This document shows positions 33,648 through 44,763 of a DNA stretch of 64,000 nt, piece by piece. The position numbers and the translations under genes were made by a program. The notes beneath the pieces are model-generated. The model was not told the DNA's origin. It saw only the letters and a program-made list of their open reading frames with translations, and searched no databases. Positions within the stretch are counted from its first letter, which is position 1; each line of letters starts with the position of its first letter. The DNA is from Capitella teleta. Taxonomy: Eukaryota; Annelida; Polychaeta; Capitellidae. The DNA lies in contig KB294243.1 of NCBI GenBank assembly GCA_000328365.1, forward strand, positions 139,071-203,070, given 5' to 3'.

Positions 33648-33880
33648 ACTGCGGGCTGCGGGAATTCAATTGGTTTTAACTATACGCTTAGAATGATTAA
33701 AGAAACATATTTTCGCTCTTGCTTAAATATAATTATTAATATTTTTACAGCGGATTCAGATGAAAGAGTATATCGACGATCAGACAATATCTCACCTCCG
33801 TCGCGACATTCTCGTTTCTAAAGTCTTTACCAAGGTCAAAGTTCAGAGTGCATTATTTTATAGTCGAGCCGAATGATCTT
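33648..33880 (-). pseudogene. Inverted partial copy B of cdc25, old
   Basis: This is the same segment as copy A and the same orientation, but much more diverged. Recognisable blocks include GACTGCGGGCTGCGGGA (intron 2 acceptor/exon 3 start), ATTCAGATGAAAGAG (intron), ATATCTCACCTC (exon 2 donor, still intact here) and AAGGTCAAAGTTCAGAG (exon 2 coding). It lies only 1.2 kb upstream of the cdc25 start. No other cdc25 exon was found beside it. Confidence 0.85.
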
Positions 33881-34960
33881 ATTGTATTACGAACTGTGTA
33901 CGGAAATATTTTCCCATAATAATTATTTACATGGCAATATGAACAAAAATGTACCCACAACAAAAGTGATATATTTCAGAAATCTTGAGCCTTGCCTCGG
34001 AAAACGAGACAGGTGTTAGGAATGTATCATGTACCGGCTGGAAGCATGCATGCAAAGCATGGAATGGTTAATACATCATTAGAACAATAAAAATGATGGT
34101 TAGCGAATAAAAGCATACATGCCGATCAACCGGGTGATTAAATTAATTTATGTAAACTTCGTTAAACATTAATATAATAACTTCTGTGGTTGTGTGAGCA
34201 ATATTTCGATTTAACTGTCAAAAGAAATGGGAGATTACCCGTAATTTCGACTTAAATCAATCGTAAATCGTGAAAAAAAAATGGTTAAATCGAATTTACA
34301 GTGTAGCGATTACCGTAATAAAATACGGCAAGATAAATCCACAAATGATGCTCTCACATACGTCATAAAACAAATGATTCATAAAATAACTGATTCATAA
34401 AGCCCCGTTGAATGCACACGTTCACATGTTTTGCTGGCATATACACACACCGCACGTAATATACATATTTACCCCGACGAAACCTTTTTTTGTTTACTGT
34501 CACAGACAATCAATGAACTAAGGAATACGCGCAATGCTGCAGAATGTATCGATTTTTAGGCTATGGGACGCCTCTTGGTGACGTTTTGCACTGTGAATAT
34601 CACGTAGCCTGATCGGCTTAAAATTGAACACATTTACTGGAATCCAAATTCCGAGAGAAAATCTTCATTTCCGGTATCGAAAAAAGTCATGTAAATCAGA
34701 CGATTTACCCATGCAGTATATCATCGCGTTATAAAAAATAATCGAAATATAATATATATATATATAAGCTCAAATGTCAGCATAAATCATAAGAAAATCT
34801 GCGTGTTATAACGCAGACGATAATTGTTAATAACCGATCATTCTGTTGATTTAGTCAAATGCCAACATTCGCTGCACAATCGGTTTGCTTGAATGCTTTC
34901 ACGGTCACAGACACTTAACGAGTTATTTGTTCATCGCGGGTACGCTTCGTTAATTGGTTA
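33881..34960. other. Upstream intergenic DNA of cdc25
   Basis: AT-rich; contains a (TA)n tract (34750-34765). No gene or clear regulatory block recognised. Confidence 0.45.
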
Positions 34961-34964
34961 ATTA

Positions 34965-35103
34965 ATATTCACGCTCCGCCCCTTTTGGCTCAAGTGTCGT
35001 CCAGTGACACGACCGAGTCGAAACCCGCTTCGCCTTAAAAGGCGAGCGATTCCAACAATTCCTCACAACTGTCTCTTCAGTTCGATTCGAGCGCTTTGTC
35101 GTC
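34965..35103 (+). promoter_or_regulatory. Candidate cdc25 core promoter and 5' leader
   Basis: A compact GC-richer block directly before the start codon, with a GC box (CTCCGCCCC, about 34974) and CpG-rich sequence. No TATA box at a usual distance. Placement is inferred from the gene start. Confidence 0.45.
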
Positions 35104-36985
35104 ATGGAAACACAAATCTTCAACTCGCCTCTTCTCGGAAAAGTTAAAAACTCGCGCCTGTCCTATAATCGCTCAGTTTCATCTCTGTCGCGGAACCTCA
35201 AAGGGCTTTCTTGCCGGTACGTTCTCCGCATACGCACAGGTGTCGTATCAAATCGAATTAATACTGATACACCACCCATAGCTGCTTTATTGTCATTAAT
35301 TATTTATTTTATTTTATTTATTTATTATAGAGTCGCTGATTCTCCCAAGCGTGCGTCGTCCGATACCAGTTTCGAGTGTCTTCCCGCCAAGCGTGCCATG
35401 TACTCGTTGACCCCTTCGAACGTGACCCCGAGATGCCTCTCGTGGGATTCACTTGGTTCACATGACAGCGGATTTGCGTCATTCGGATCGACTACTTCGT
35501 CTCTGAACTTTGACCTTGACGATGACGCCAGCATTGAGAATGACGAGGTGAGATATAATTATCACCGCTTAATTAACTTGAATTCCTCTTTCATCTAAAT
35601 CCGTTATAAAAACTGTAATGATCATATTTACGCAAGCGAGGTAATAATGTTTATTTAAATTTTCTAAATATAGATTATATCAAATGAATAATTTCTTTTC
35701 CCGCAGCCCGCAGTTCCAGCCCATTTCACCAATTTGCTTCGCGCCCCACTTCAGGAGTTGTCGTCAAACTCGATCCTCACAGAAAGCCGCTCGCCTCTGA
35801 AGTTAAGGCGCCGTTCCCGCCTTCATACGACTTCTGAGAAACGTACCGCGGCAAACTTCAAAGAGGCGTCGCCTAGCAACAAAAAGACCAAAGGGGAAAG
35901 TGAGAACCTTGATCAGGTACTTTTAATTCCATTGCTCCCTTAAATCTCACAATAGCAATTTTATTAATTTTATAGTATGAAATTATTTAATTTTATTTAA
36001 TTTTTTTTTTTCTAATTTTTATTTCTTTCTTTTCAGCATTCGATTAAAATCGCACTTTCTCGTAATGATGAATGCTGTGATTTGATCGCGGATTTTTCTG
36101 CTCGATATTCCCTCCCTCGATGCCAAAGCAAGCACTCGGATTTGCAAGGAATTTCCCCCGAAACGGTGAGATTGGCTTTTCTGACATTTAGAAAGCTTTG
36201 AAAATAATTTTTATTTAACATTTATTACATCGTTATTTGTTTCCCATTTAAGGTTTCGAACCTTCTCCAGGGGCAATATTCGGCAAAGATCGGAAAATTC
36301 ACGATCGTCGATTGCCGGTATCCGTACGAATATCAAGGTGGACATATTCAGGTAATTAATTTCGAATAATTTTTTTATTAAATGATCTGAAAATATTTCG
36401 AATTTTATTGTAGGGCGCTGAAAATATATACACAAAGACCGACATCAAACATCGCTTTATGACATCGAACGAATTTCTCAAATCTGACGATTCCGACAAG
36501 AGAAATGTCATCATCTTTCACTGCGAATTTTCGTCCGAAAGAGGACCGAGAATGTAAGTCACTTTTTTTTTTTTGCAAACCAGAATTAAAAAAACATAAA
36601 AGGGAAAACGTGTAAATAAATTTAAAGTTGCATAAACTTTGCTTTCATCTCATTAATGACTTGATTGCATCGCTTTCAGGTGCCGATACCTGCGCGAAAT
36701 AGACAGGCAAGAACACGCCGACCAGTATCCGAAGTTGAACTACCCTGAAATGTACATTTTGGAAGGAGGCTATAAAGCATTCTACGAACACAAAATCGTG
36801 AGTTGAATATTTCTATCGATTGAATTGATTACACCTTAATTTTTACTTCTTAGGATCATTGCGTGCCTCAGAGCTACCTGCCCATGCTGCACGCAGATCA
36901 CTCGCAGGACCTGAAACATTTCCGAGCGAAAACCAAATCGATGAACGGGTCAAAAGCTGGTCGCCGACGGCCGCTGCGCTACTGA
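35104..36985 (+). CDS. cdc25: CDC25 dual-specificity phosphatase (385 aa)
   Basis: Eight exons join in frame: 35104-35216, 35331-35547, 35707-35916, 36037-36165, 36253-36351, 36414-36553, 36680-36797 and 36854-36985. The enzyme removes inhibitory Thr14/Tyr15 phosphates from CDK1/2 and so drives S- and M-phase entry. The C-terminal rhodanese-type catalytic domain (about 220-350) shows [16 protein letters not shown] and the P-loop [12 protein letters not shown] with catalytic Cys293 and Arg299 (HCx5R), then [15 protein letters not shown]. The N-terminal half is regulatory: CDK-type SPKR and SPLK sites, basophilic KRASS, NRSVSSL and RRRS sites that could be Chk1/14-3-3 targets, and DSGFAS (residues 83-88), which fits the beta-TrCP degron DSGxxS and resembles the DSGF of vertebrate CDC25A. 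The basic C-terminus (GRRRPLRY) is usual. It is complete, with an AATAAA at 37253. Two broken inverted copies of its exons 2-3 lie upstream. Confidence 0.97.
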
Positions 36986-37252
36986 TGTTGCCTAGCAACT
37001 GACAGCCACGTGAAACGGAAGCGGAAGTGATGTTTTTGGCGCCAAATGACGGACGTTATGATTTATTTTTTATTATTTGCACTTTTATTTCTTATTTTTT
37101 TGAGTGTGTGTGTGTGTAATTGTGATGTGTTGCGTGTGAATATGAACGTGAATGGTGAATGTGACATTTATTTTAATTCTCTTATAAATTTCCGTTTTGC
37201 TTCATCGTATTTATATTTTATTATTTAACCTTTTTTTATTGTTTTGTATTGC

Positions 37253-37258
37253 AATAAA
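37253..37258 (+). terminator. AATAAA poly(A) signal of cdc25
   Basis: Canonical hexamer 268 bp after the stop codon. Confidence 0.85.
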
Positions 37259-37269
37259 AATATTCCAAA

Positions 37270-37895
37270 TGATTTCCTTGGCTTCCGTTTTAACTCAGGT
37301 GTATGATATTAAATTATATAATAATGTTGTCACCTGTAATTTTGCACCGAAAATGTGATTGAAACGAAGGTACGGGAGTTGATATTATAATTACCCGAAT
37401 GTTGATTTTTCCTCAGAGGAAATGGGAACGCCCCCTCATAAAAATTAATAATGTTAATCATGATCAAGAGAGATTTCCGGATGGTTGTAGTTATTTAATA
37501 CTGAGCGACATCGGGGAGCAAGGGAGTATGTATATCTTTGGATATCATTTGATACTCGCCTCTATTCTGTCGGAATTGTAGTACTTGTGAAGTGTTTGAG
37601 AAATAATGACACTTTTGCTGTGGCGGTGGTCCCTTTTTACCATCAGATGAGTCAACATTTTCTCAACGAATCTCTTTCTAAGTATCAATATTTTACGCCT
37701 GATAGGAACGTTCAGAAGAGGAAACACGAGGACGTACACACGACTCAGCGATGTCGCTCCCACGAGTAACGAGATCATGTTGATTTCCTTAGTTTATTTT
37801 ATTTTATTTTTATTTTTATTTATTTTATTTATTATTATTATTATTTTCTCCTTTATTTTCATTATTATTATTATTTATTTATTTATTTTTATTTA
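37270..37895. other. Spacer with T-rich simple sequence
   Basis: Intergenic sequence ending in (TTTTA)/(TTA) low-complexity DNA (37790-37910). No gene recognised. Confidence 0.5.
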
Positions 37896-37914
37896 TTTTT
37901 AGTTTTTTTTCGTG

Positions 37915-38181
37915 CACGACTTGCAGCTCGTGGCGACAAGGTAGCAATATATTATCTACATTTGCTATCCCGCCACAGTCATACCTAAATTGCAGAATGC
38001 TGCACCATGCTTCTGTGCGTGGAGAAAATACCTGAGAAGATTGCTTCACCTCCCACATACCACTCATTTCCACCTGCTGCCCCCTCTTGTGCATGACTTT
38101 TACCCTGATTACCAGATTCACCATAGGGCATTTTATGTCTGCATACTCCACTTCGGAGAACGCTGTTGTCCAGCGTTATTT
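37915..38181 (+). mobile_element. LINE ORF2 fragment
   Basis: The translation gives AWRKYLRRLLHLPHTTHFHL, then LPPLVHDFYPDYQIHHRAF and a stop at 38182-38184. The WRKxxRRLxxLPxxTHxxLLP...QxHxRF pattern is the conserved C-terminal region of LINE ORF2 proteins, downstream of the RT domain. Nothing upstream is recognisable, so this is a short 5'-truncated remnant. It starts right after T-rich simple sequence. Confidence 0.75.
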
Positions 38182-38189
38182 TAAAGAAA

Positions 38190-39127
38190 TCATCCTTGGC
38201 AGCAGGTCAGCATGTGATTGATTGACTCGTTATTGATCATGTGTGCCAAGAACCTGCCCACCTCTCTCAAGAAACCGATTACTGAGCCTAATCGAACAGC
38301 GGCAGTTTTGTGTGATTTTATGCTACTCAGAGAAGAGACTTGGGATTTTAATTTAAGCTGTATTATCGAGCATCTGGCCGCATGTTAACTTCTTAACTTG
38401 TCAATTTTCTTAGCATCGTTCAATTTTGAAATACGTCTAAATACTTTATGTTTATGTATATTTTTCATTATTAATTTGAGCAGCATTTTATGTCAATTAC
38501 TGCTAAGCAGACTGGCGATCGCTGCAATCGGATAAAATCTAATGCCTCAAATTATGTTGCTATTTGGTGTCGAGTTTTTATCCCAGGGGGGAGGATCCCG
38601 CCATAGGTTTTCTCGCATGCTTAAACACCCAGCAATAGATTTTAGTTGTTGTATAATTCCTTCTTTCTTTCTATGTCATATCGCGTGTATATGCAAAAAA
38701 AAATATTATATTATTGAATACCGAACTTCTTGTTTATGGTTAGAGTATTACATGCATTAACTTTCAAAACATAGAATAAATAAAAAAATATATAATTTAC
38801 AGTAAAAAAATACCTCGTATCCATTTATTATAATTACGCCTAAAAGAAGAGAATAAAAACCATGATAGGATCAAACTCCACCAAAACACTCGAATCATAA
38901 CGTACTCCGTGTTGTACTTCCGGTACAGCACGTGTAGCGGAAGTACCACTTTCGTTAGCGGTTTTAAACTATTGAAACTATTTGGAGACCTGTCCAAATT
39001 CTTTTATTGGAGTCAGAATCAATTATCATACTTATACAAATTGTATACAGATTCGAGCGAGTAAACTGATTATCACAATTATTATAGTTACACATATTCA
39101 TAATATATAGCTGTAAGTCGCTGATTG

Positions 39128-39169
<42 letters not shown>

Positions 39170-40718
39170 TGGCACCACAGGTGTATAGTATATGATATAC
39201 AACTTGCGCACCCGTCTGCGTGCATGCATTATTTTACCTGCGTTCAGCAGCTTTTCCGGTGTTAACACCGATGCATTACGCCGCAAGGGGGCGCGGGCAG
39301 CAATCAACCCACAGTTTAAACCAGAGGGAACATTTAGCCATTAACAGGTACGGCATAAGCGCACGTGTTGTTTCTTGTGCGCAGGAGCCGAGCATAACAA
39401 CAGCGAATATAGAATGTAGAAAAGAGCCGTACACCCGTTTCACCTGATTCACGCTCACATTATTTTATCAACGAAGGTTTTCATGACAATCGAATCAAAT
39501 GCACCCTTGCTCGATTAGCCCCTTTAGCCTGGAACATGAATTAAACATTTACTACTTCACATTGCAGGTCATAAGAATTACAGACATCACCGATTAGGTG
39601 CAAAATACTCTCGAAGGAGGTGATTGACACATCCCTCTCGAAATCTCCGCCCGTATTTCAATTAGTACGAGTTCAATTGAGTGCATTCACACGGTGAGTG
39701 CACTCATTTCATGTAAATTGTGTTATGCAATCAGCAGCGAATTATGCTTCACATAATCGTAAAGATACGATGAAACGGCTTTCATTATTGTGGCATACAA
39801 TTGGTTGTTGTATACGTTATATAAACGGAAAGGTTCTGCAAGCATCTATATACGCGCAATGTTCATCGAATCAATGCTGCCCCAAGCAGAATCGGTTATA
39901 GCGAAATAAATACATTTCATAAACCCACACGAATGGAGATGTGAAATATACATGCCACGGGGATGCTAGTATATTAAAATTTGGATAAAAGTTCTACCAT
40001 GAGGTGCTCGCACTTCATGATTTGGTAACATTTTCACGATGGAGCAAGGAATGCCCGATCAAGGAATCAAAGATGTAGCCTCGTGTCCATAAAAGCAATC
40101 AGTGCATGCGCTTCTAAATGGGGCTTTCATTCGGCGATTATACATCGATCGGTGGAATACCCAAGCGTCTAAGTGCGGTGTTTAAAGAGCATGCCTTCAG
40201 CGGAGTGACCTGTAATAATAGAATGACTTATAAGAGAGCGACATTAAAATACCTGTGCAGGAGAGCTGTTACGCTGTGACCGACGTATACTACTTTAGCA
40301 AATCAATTCAATGCACTGGTATCCCAGTAACCATTTGAAATACCCTTGAATGTATTAATACCATAACAGTATATATACCAGGTATTTGTAATTATTTGCT
40401 GCAATCAGAATGCGTAATCGGGATTCCCATAAAGATAACCGTGCATTATGTAATCATAACGACATATAATAATATGCATGATGCATAGGCTTAAATATAT
40501 ACATGTATAGCCTCGGAGCGTGTGCCGTACAGAGAATTCAAGTGTCTATCCATATTTCTGTTTTGGATCTTCCCGACAACAAGCGCAGCTGTAATTAATA
40601 TCCAATCGCTTGTGTGACAGTGCAATTGCGATGCTGTTAATGCGTGTTCAGTGTACGTCGTGAGCTCCAAGTATGCGCTCGCCCGAATATCGATTTTTGG
40701 GGGCCTATATTTCAACGT
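38190..40718. other. Non-coding stretch
   Basis: No gene recognised. It includes an A tract of 36 nt (39131-39166) and AT-rich intergenic DNA. Confidence 0.45.
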
Positions 40719-40790
40719 GGTTCTGTGGTGTAACGGTTAGCACTCAGGACTCTGAATCCTGCGATCCGAGTTCAAATCTCGGCAGAACCT
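40719..40790 (+). tRNA. tRNA-Gln-CTG: tRNA-Gln (CTG)
   Basis: 72 nt with a paired acceptor stem GGTTCTG/CAGAACC, anticodon stem CAGGA/TCCTG around CTCTGAA (anticodon CTG), and T-loop GTTCAAATC. Followed by GATTTTTG (Pol III terminator). Closely resembles other animal tRNA-Gln genes. Confidence 0.97.
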
Positions 40791-40899
40791 GATTTTTGTC
40801 AGATTTCATTCCAAATGGCTCTTAGCTCATTAGATATTTATCGTTTCCTTCCAGAGCGGTAATCCACAATTTTTCCGCCATTAAAAAACCGCCCATCAT

Positions 40900-41115
40900 T
40901 CATTGCCATTCTGGCCGCACGGGCGCGCCACTGTGCGGTCGTTCTCGGAGGCCTCCGGGCACTGCGGCCCTCAATTTCCGGGGGTCAGCGCCCTGGCCCG
41001 ACATGCGGCCATTCCCCGGGGGTGGGTTTATCTCCGCTGGACAGCCCACGGGGCTTGAATCTCCCAGCGCGGGGATTAGGCCAAATCCCGGGCGTGGAGC
41101 GTGGATATCCTGTTC
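40900..41115. other. GC/CpG-rich island without a gene
   Basis: A sharply GC-rich 200-bp island in AT-rich DNA, just downstream of tRNA-Gln. No convincing ORF or splice pattern. It holds a GGGATTA (Otx/bicoid-class) site and GGCC-rich blocks. It could be an enhancer or promoter of an unannotated transcript. Confidence 0.35.
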
Positions 41116-43866
41116 GGCTTAAAATGGCTCAATACGAACAAGTCCATTGCGAATGATGTTGGATAATAAATGCTTTATGCAGCACGCATGCGCCTAGACA
41201 GAGATATCGAGATGGGAGTTGTTTTTCCCCACTCCGAGCCAATGTTATACGACGTGATAAATTGTCATTTAGACCTCCTTAGGACTCTTATTTCTCCTGT
41301 TCTTATTTTTTTTTTTTCTTGAGCTTGAGCTGTCTGTGTGCGAATGTCTCGTCGAATTTCAACCGCCCAGCCCGACCCATATGATGTCAAGTTGGCCTGG
41401 TAAATGAATCAAGTGACAGTCCACGTATCAACTTACAGTTTCGCTCTAACTTTCCTCATACATAAAAATAATACACAAGAACGTTGCCCTATGGTGAGCA
41501 AACACGTTAAAGCACAACCGCGTGCACACACGTGTACATCTATACCCGTACACCCCCTTCACGCAAGGAGTCTCTCATCCTATTTGGTCTTCCATTACGA
41601 CGCGCATCATATCCCAGAATGCACCAGGCGTCACCCCATAAGCGGCGTATCTCCGGCAGCAGGCGGTCAGGCGTGGTCCTCGATAGGACGGCGGCTAAGC
41701 GCCCAATTAGGCACTCATGCCCCTATTATCACCCGGACCCGCTTCAATCCATTTGACTCGGGGTAATCATGTTGTCCACCCTCAGGGCAGCCGAGGTCCG
41801 GCAGGAGAGTTCCCACAGCTGCCATCAGATCAGCCGCAATTAGGGAAGTTCTAATCAAACCCAATATACCATGTAATATGACGTCCAAATGACGTCATTA
41901 TTGCAACAGCGACTGACTCCCGGATTGCCCAGACTCTTCCTCACATTATAATGTCAGCTAAATAAGGAGCGCCGTGGCCGCATGCGGAAATGCCTCATCT
42001 GGACTGACTGCCGAGAGGAGGCGGCTTCATGGCCTCCTGCCTCCTTCTCCTTGGAATGCACTTCTTCATCTTCTTCCTCTCCTGGCTGAGATGATCGATG
42101 GTTTCCCCCTGGAGGAGAGAGACGTCCGTGACTCATTCCTTCCCCTCGCCAGCCATCCGGATCTCCTCGCTACAAGAGCTAATTGGAATTTCCCTAACGA
42201 GGTTCTGACCGACGAGTCTGCTTTGCGCATCACGCATGATGGCGTCTTCGTTTATACGGAGTGACGCCCAATTAGAACATCCGCAAGCATGGAGCCACGG
42301 TGTAGAATTTGCCCGTAATTAAAAATCGTTTACTTGTGATTCATTAGATTATATTTCCAGATATAAAACAGCACACGCCACAAAGTTAAATTATACAGGT
42401 ATATCTATGTTTCCGGCTCTTAATATAAGTGCTGGCAATCTACACACTCAATTTATGTACGTTTGGTTAGGCGTCCTCGTTGGGATTGTAGAGAGTGGAT
42501 TATACTGGTGGCGTCCGCTGATTATAAACTGATTACGCAAAAGGTCACATTTTATCAAGAGAATGCGGACAATATAAATATTATGTGTGCATAACTATTA
42601 TATCAAGTTCGTGGATATATGGGCGGAAGTTGCTTCGTTGATGTGTCTGTCATTAATTTATTTTATGATACATGAGTATGTAATTATATCAACAGTATAC
42701 ATGTTTAGCTATAATAATATCACAAGCATTAAATTTTGTGCTATACCATTGTCGGTTTTATTCATGTCGAATCTGTGTGTTGAGCTTTACATAATAATGT
42801 TGCTCCTATTACTTTGATATTGGTTCACCTGTAATTAAGTTAAGTCTGATGAAGTTGTGCAACACATATAATTAATTATACATGAAACCGAATGAGCTAC
42901 TTTTTTTTTTCAGAAATGGGAGCTTCATAAAATAAAACGTGCAACTAACTACTGAAGTAAAATTGAACAAATGTCTTGCAGTTAATGGCTTAAGCGTCGG
43001 TAAATGGGTTAGAATTTTAAATGCGCTTTGAAGATGTGCAGTTGCATGATTGCGGTAAGAGTGTGCTGTTATGACTGATTCTCAGTTTGCATATACAGAG
43101 AACCTTCTCCAGGCCCCCCTTCCCGATTAGTAAGCGATTACCTTCAGCACCAGGCAACGCATAAACCCAAGCCTTTCCATAAACATTTCATGACTTACAT
43201 TTATCCCTGCCTTTTAGCAATGACCATTCGATTGCGAAGCTGTGTGATATCTATAAAGTTCCAACAACCCCTGCCTGTTCGCTATACGTTACTATTTTCC
43301 AGCACACACATGCACATGGTATTGCGCTGATTTGGGGGTTGGGACCCTCTCATTCTCTCTATATATTTTATGATCTCGGTATAGCTATAAGATGCATTCA
43401 CAATGATATGAAAGCAGGAGCGCAACTGCACAGGAAAAGGTCGCCAATGGCTGAAAATCGCCGCTCTTTTTGCAGATGAACCCGATTCGGCCAAATTGCT
43501 CAGAATGCACAAAGCAGTTTAACAAACCGATGCCCTTACGGCAAGCAAACTATTCCAGCACTCAACGATTTTCTAAATGGACCAGAATCTCTGAGATGAA
43601 TTCCCTGCCTACAATTGTATTTATCGTACAGCACATGCATATGTGTGTGTACGTAACACATTCAAGAATGACAAGGTCCACAGGTCCGTAGTATATATTG
43701 CGCATATAGGACTATAGTAAACCAGGCACGATATATAATATTCGGTGGAATGACCAAAACTCATCCAAGTTTGAAGAGAAGGAAATCATTCGATGCACGA
43801 ATGTGCCGCATTTGAACGAAAGACCCGAAGGCTGAGATTGCAATCAAAAACCTGACTAACAGCACA
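41116..43866. other. Non-coding stretch
   Basis: No gene recognised in 2.7 kb; short ORFs at 41404-41766 and 41974-42264 have no family features. Confidence 0.4.
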
Positions 43867-43872
43867 TTTATT
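43867..43872 (-). terminator. Candidate poly(A) signal of Psc-like gene 2
   Basis: TTTATT on the plus strand is AATAAA on the minus strand, about 890 bp past the stop codon at 44764. It is the first canonical minus-strand hexamer I noticed downstream. Confidence 0.45.
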
Positions 43873-44378
43873 CAGGGGAAAAACACACGTTGTTGTGCAT
43901 TTATACATCAACTTCACACAAGAGCAGATTTCCACAAAAAGCTGTGCGAACAAGCGTGGAACAGGGAGCATTCATTATTCCATAAGGACAGGGAGCATTC
44001 ATAATTCCATGGGAGGTGCAGAATTTTGACTTTGCAAACCCATGACAGTTTGATAATGGCACTGTTAAAATAAATTACAGGATGAAAGAGTGTTCGAACA
44101 TAATGCATTACGTCATGAGAACAACAGTCATCCCGAGGGGATAAAGAATGCCCTAAAAAGAGGTGAGAAGGGAAGGGGGGGGTTCGGAGTATTACTCAAT
44201 AACACACAGGACAATAACTGCAGATAATAAACATAAAAACACGCAATTAAAATGGGGCACATGGTACTTTGAAGCTGACATTAAAAACGAGGTTTCAGCA
44301 GGTTAAGATGTCACTGTATGCAGCTGACCCAAATACTGACGCACTGTACACAACCAGAAAGAAAGAATGGGGAAAAAT

Positions 44379-44401
44379 GAGAGAGAGAGAGAGAGAGAGA
44401 G
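44379..44401. repeat. (GA)n microsatellite
   Basis: A perfect dinucleotide run in the presumed 3' UTR region of Psc-like gene 2, followed by A-tracts at 44526-44546 and 44595-44611. Confidence 0.9.
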
Positions 44402-44763
44402 AAAAACAACATAATTATTCATAACAGGAAATAATAAAGATACAATAAAAAACACGACTACGAGGAACGCCGCAGAGAAGGAAAAAATATATCAACAATT
44501 ATATAAATAACTTTTAACACAGACCAAAAAAAAAAAAAAAAAAAAATCAATAAGTCGCGATTATACGAGATTACGAAATGATTCGAAACCTGCGAAAAAA
44601 AAAAAAAAAAAGAAAATTAATAAAAATTGATTATCATAATATTTCAAGCTTCGCAATTGAGGGGAATGTGGGTGTAGAACGCATGTGGATTTCCCCAAAG
44701 ACAGCGGCGACCATTTGAAGGTACTTGAATCACTCATCAAAGCACAAGCACCACTTGGGAACT

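Noticed and set aside
39098-39307. Poly-Phe ORF
   Set aside because: Product of the 36-nt A tract.
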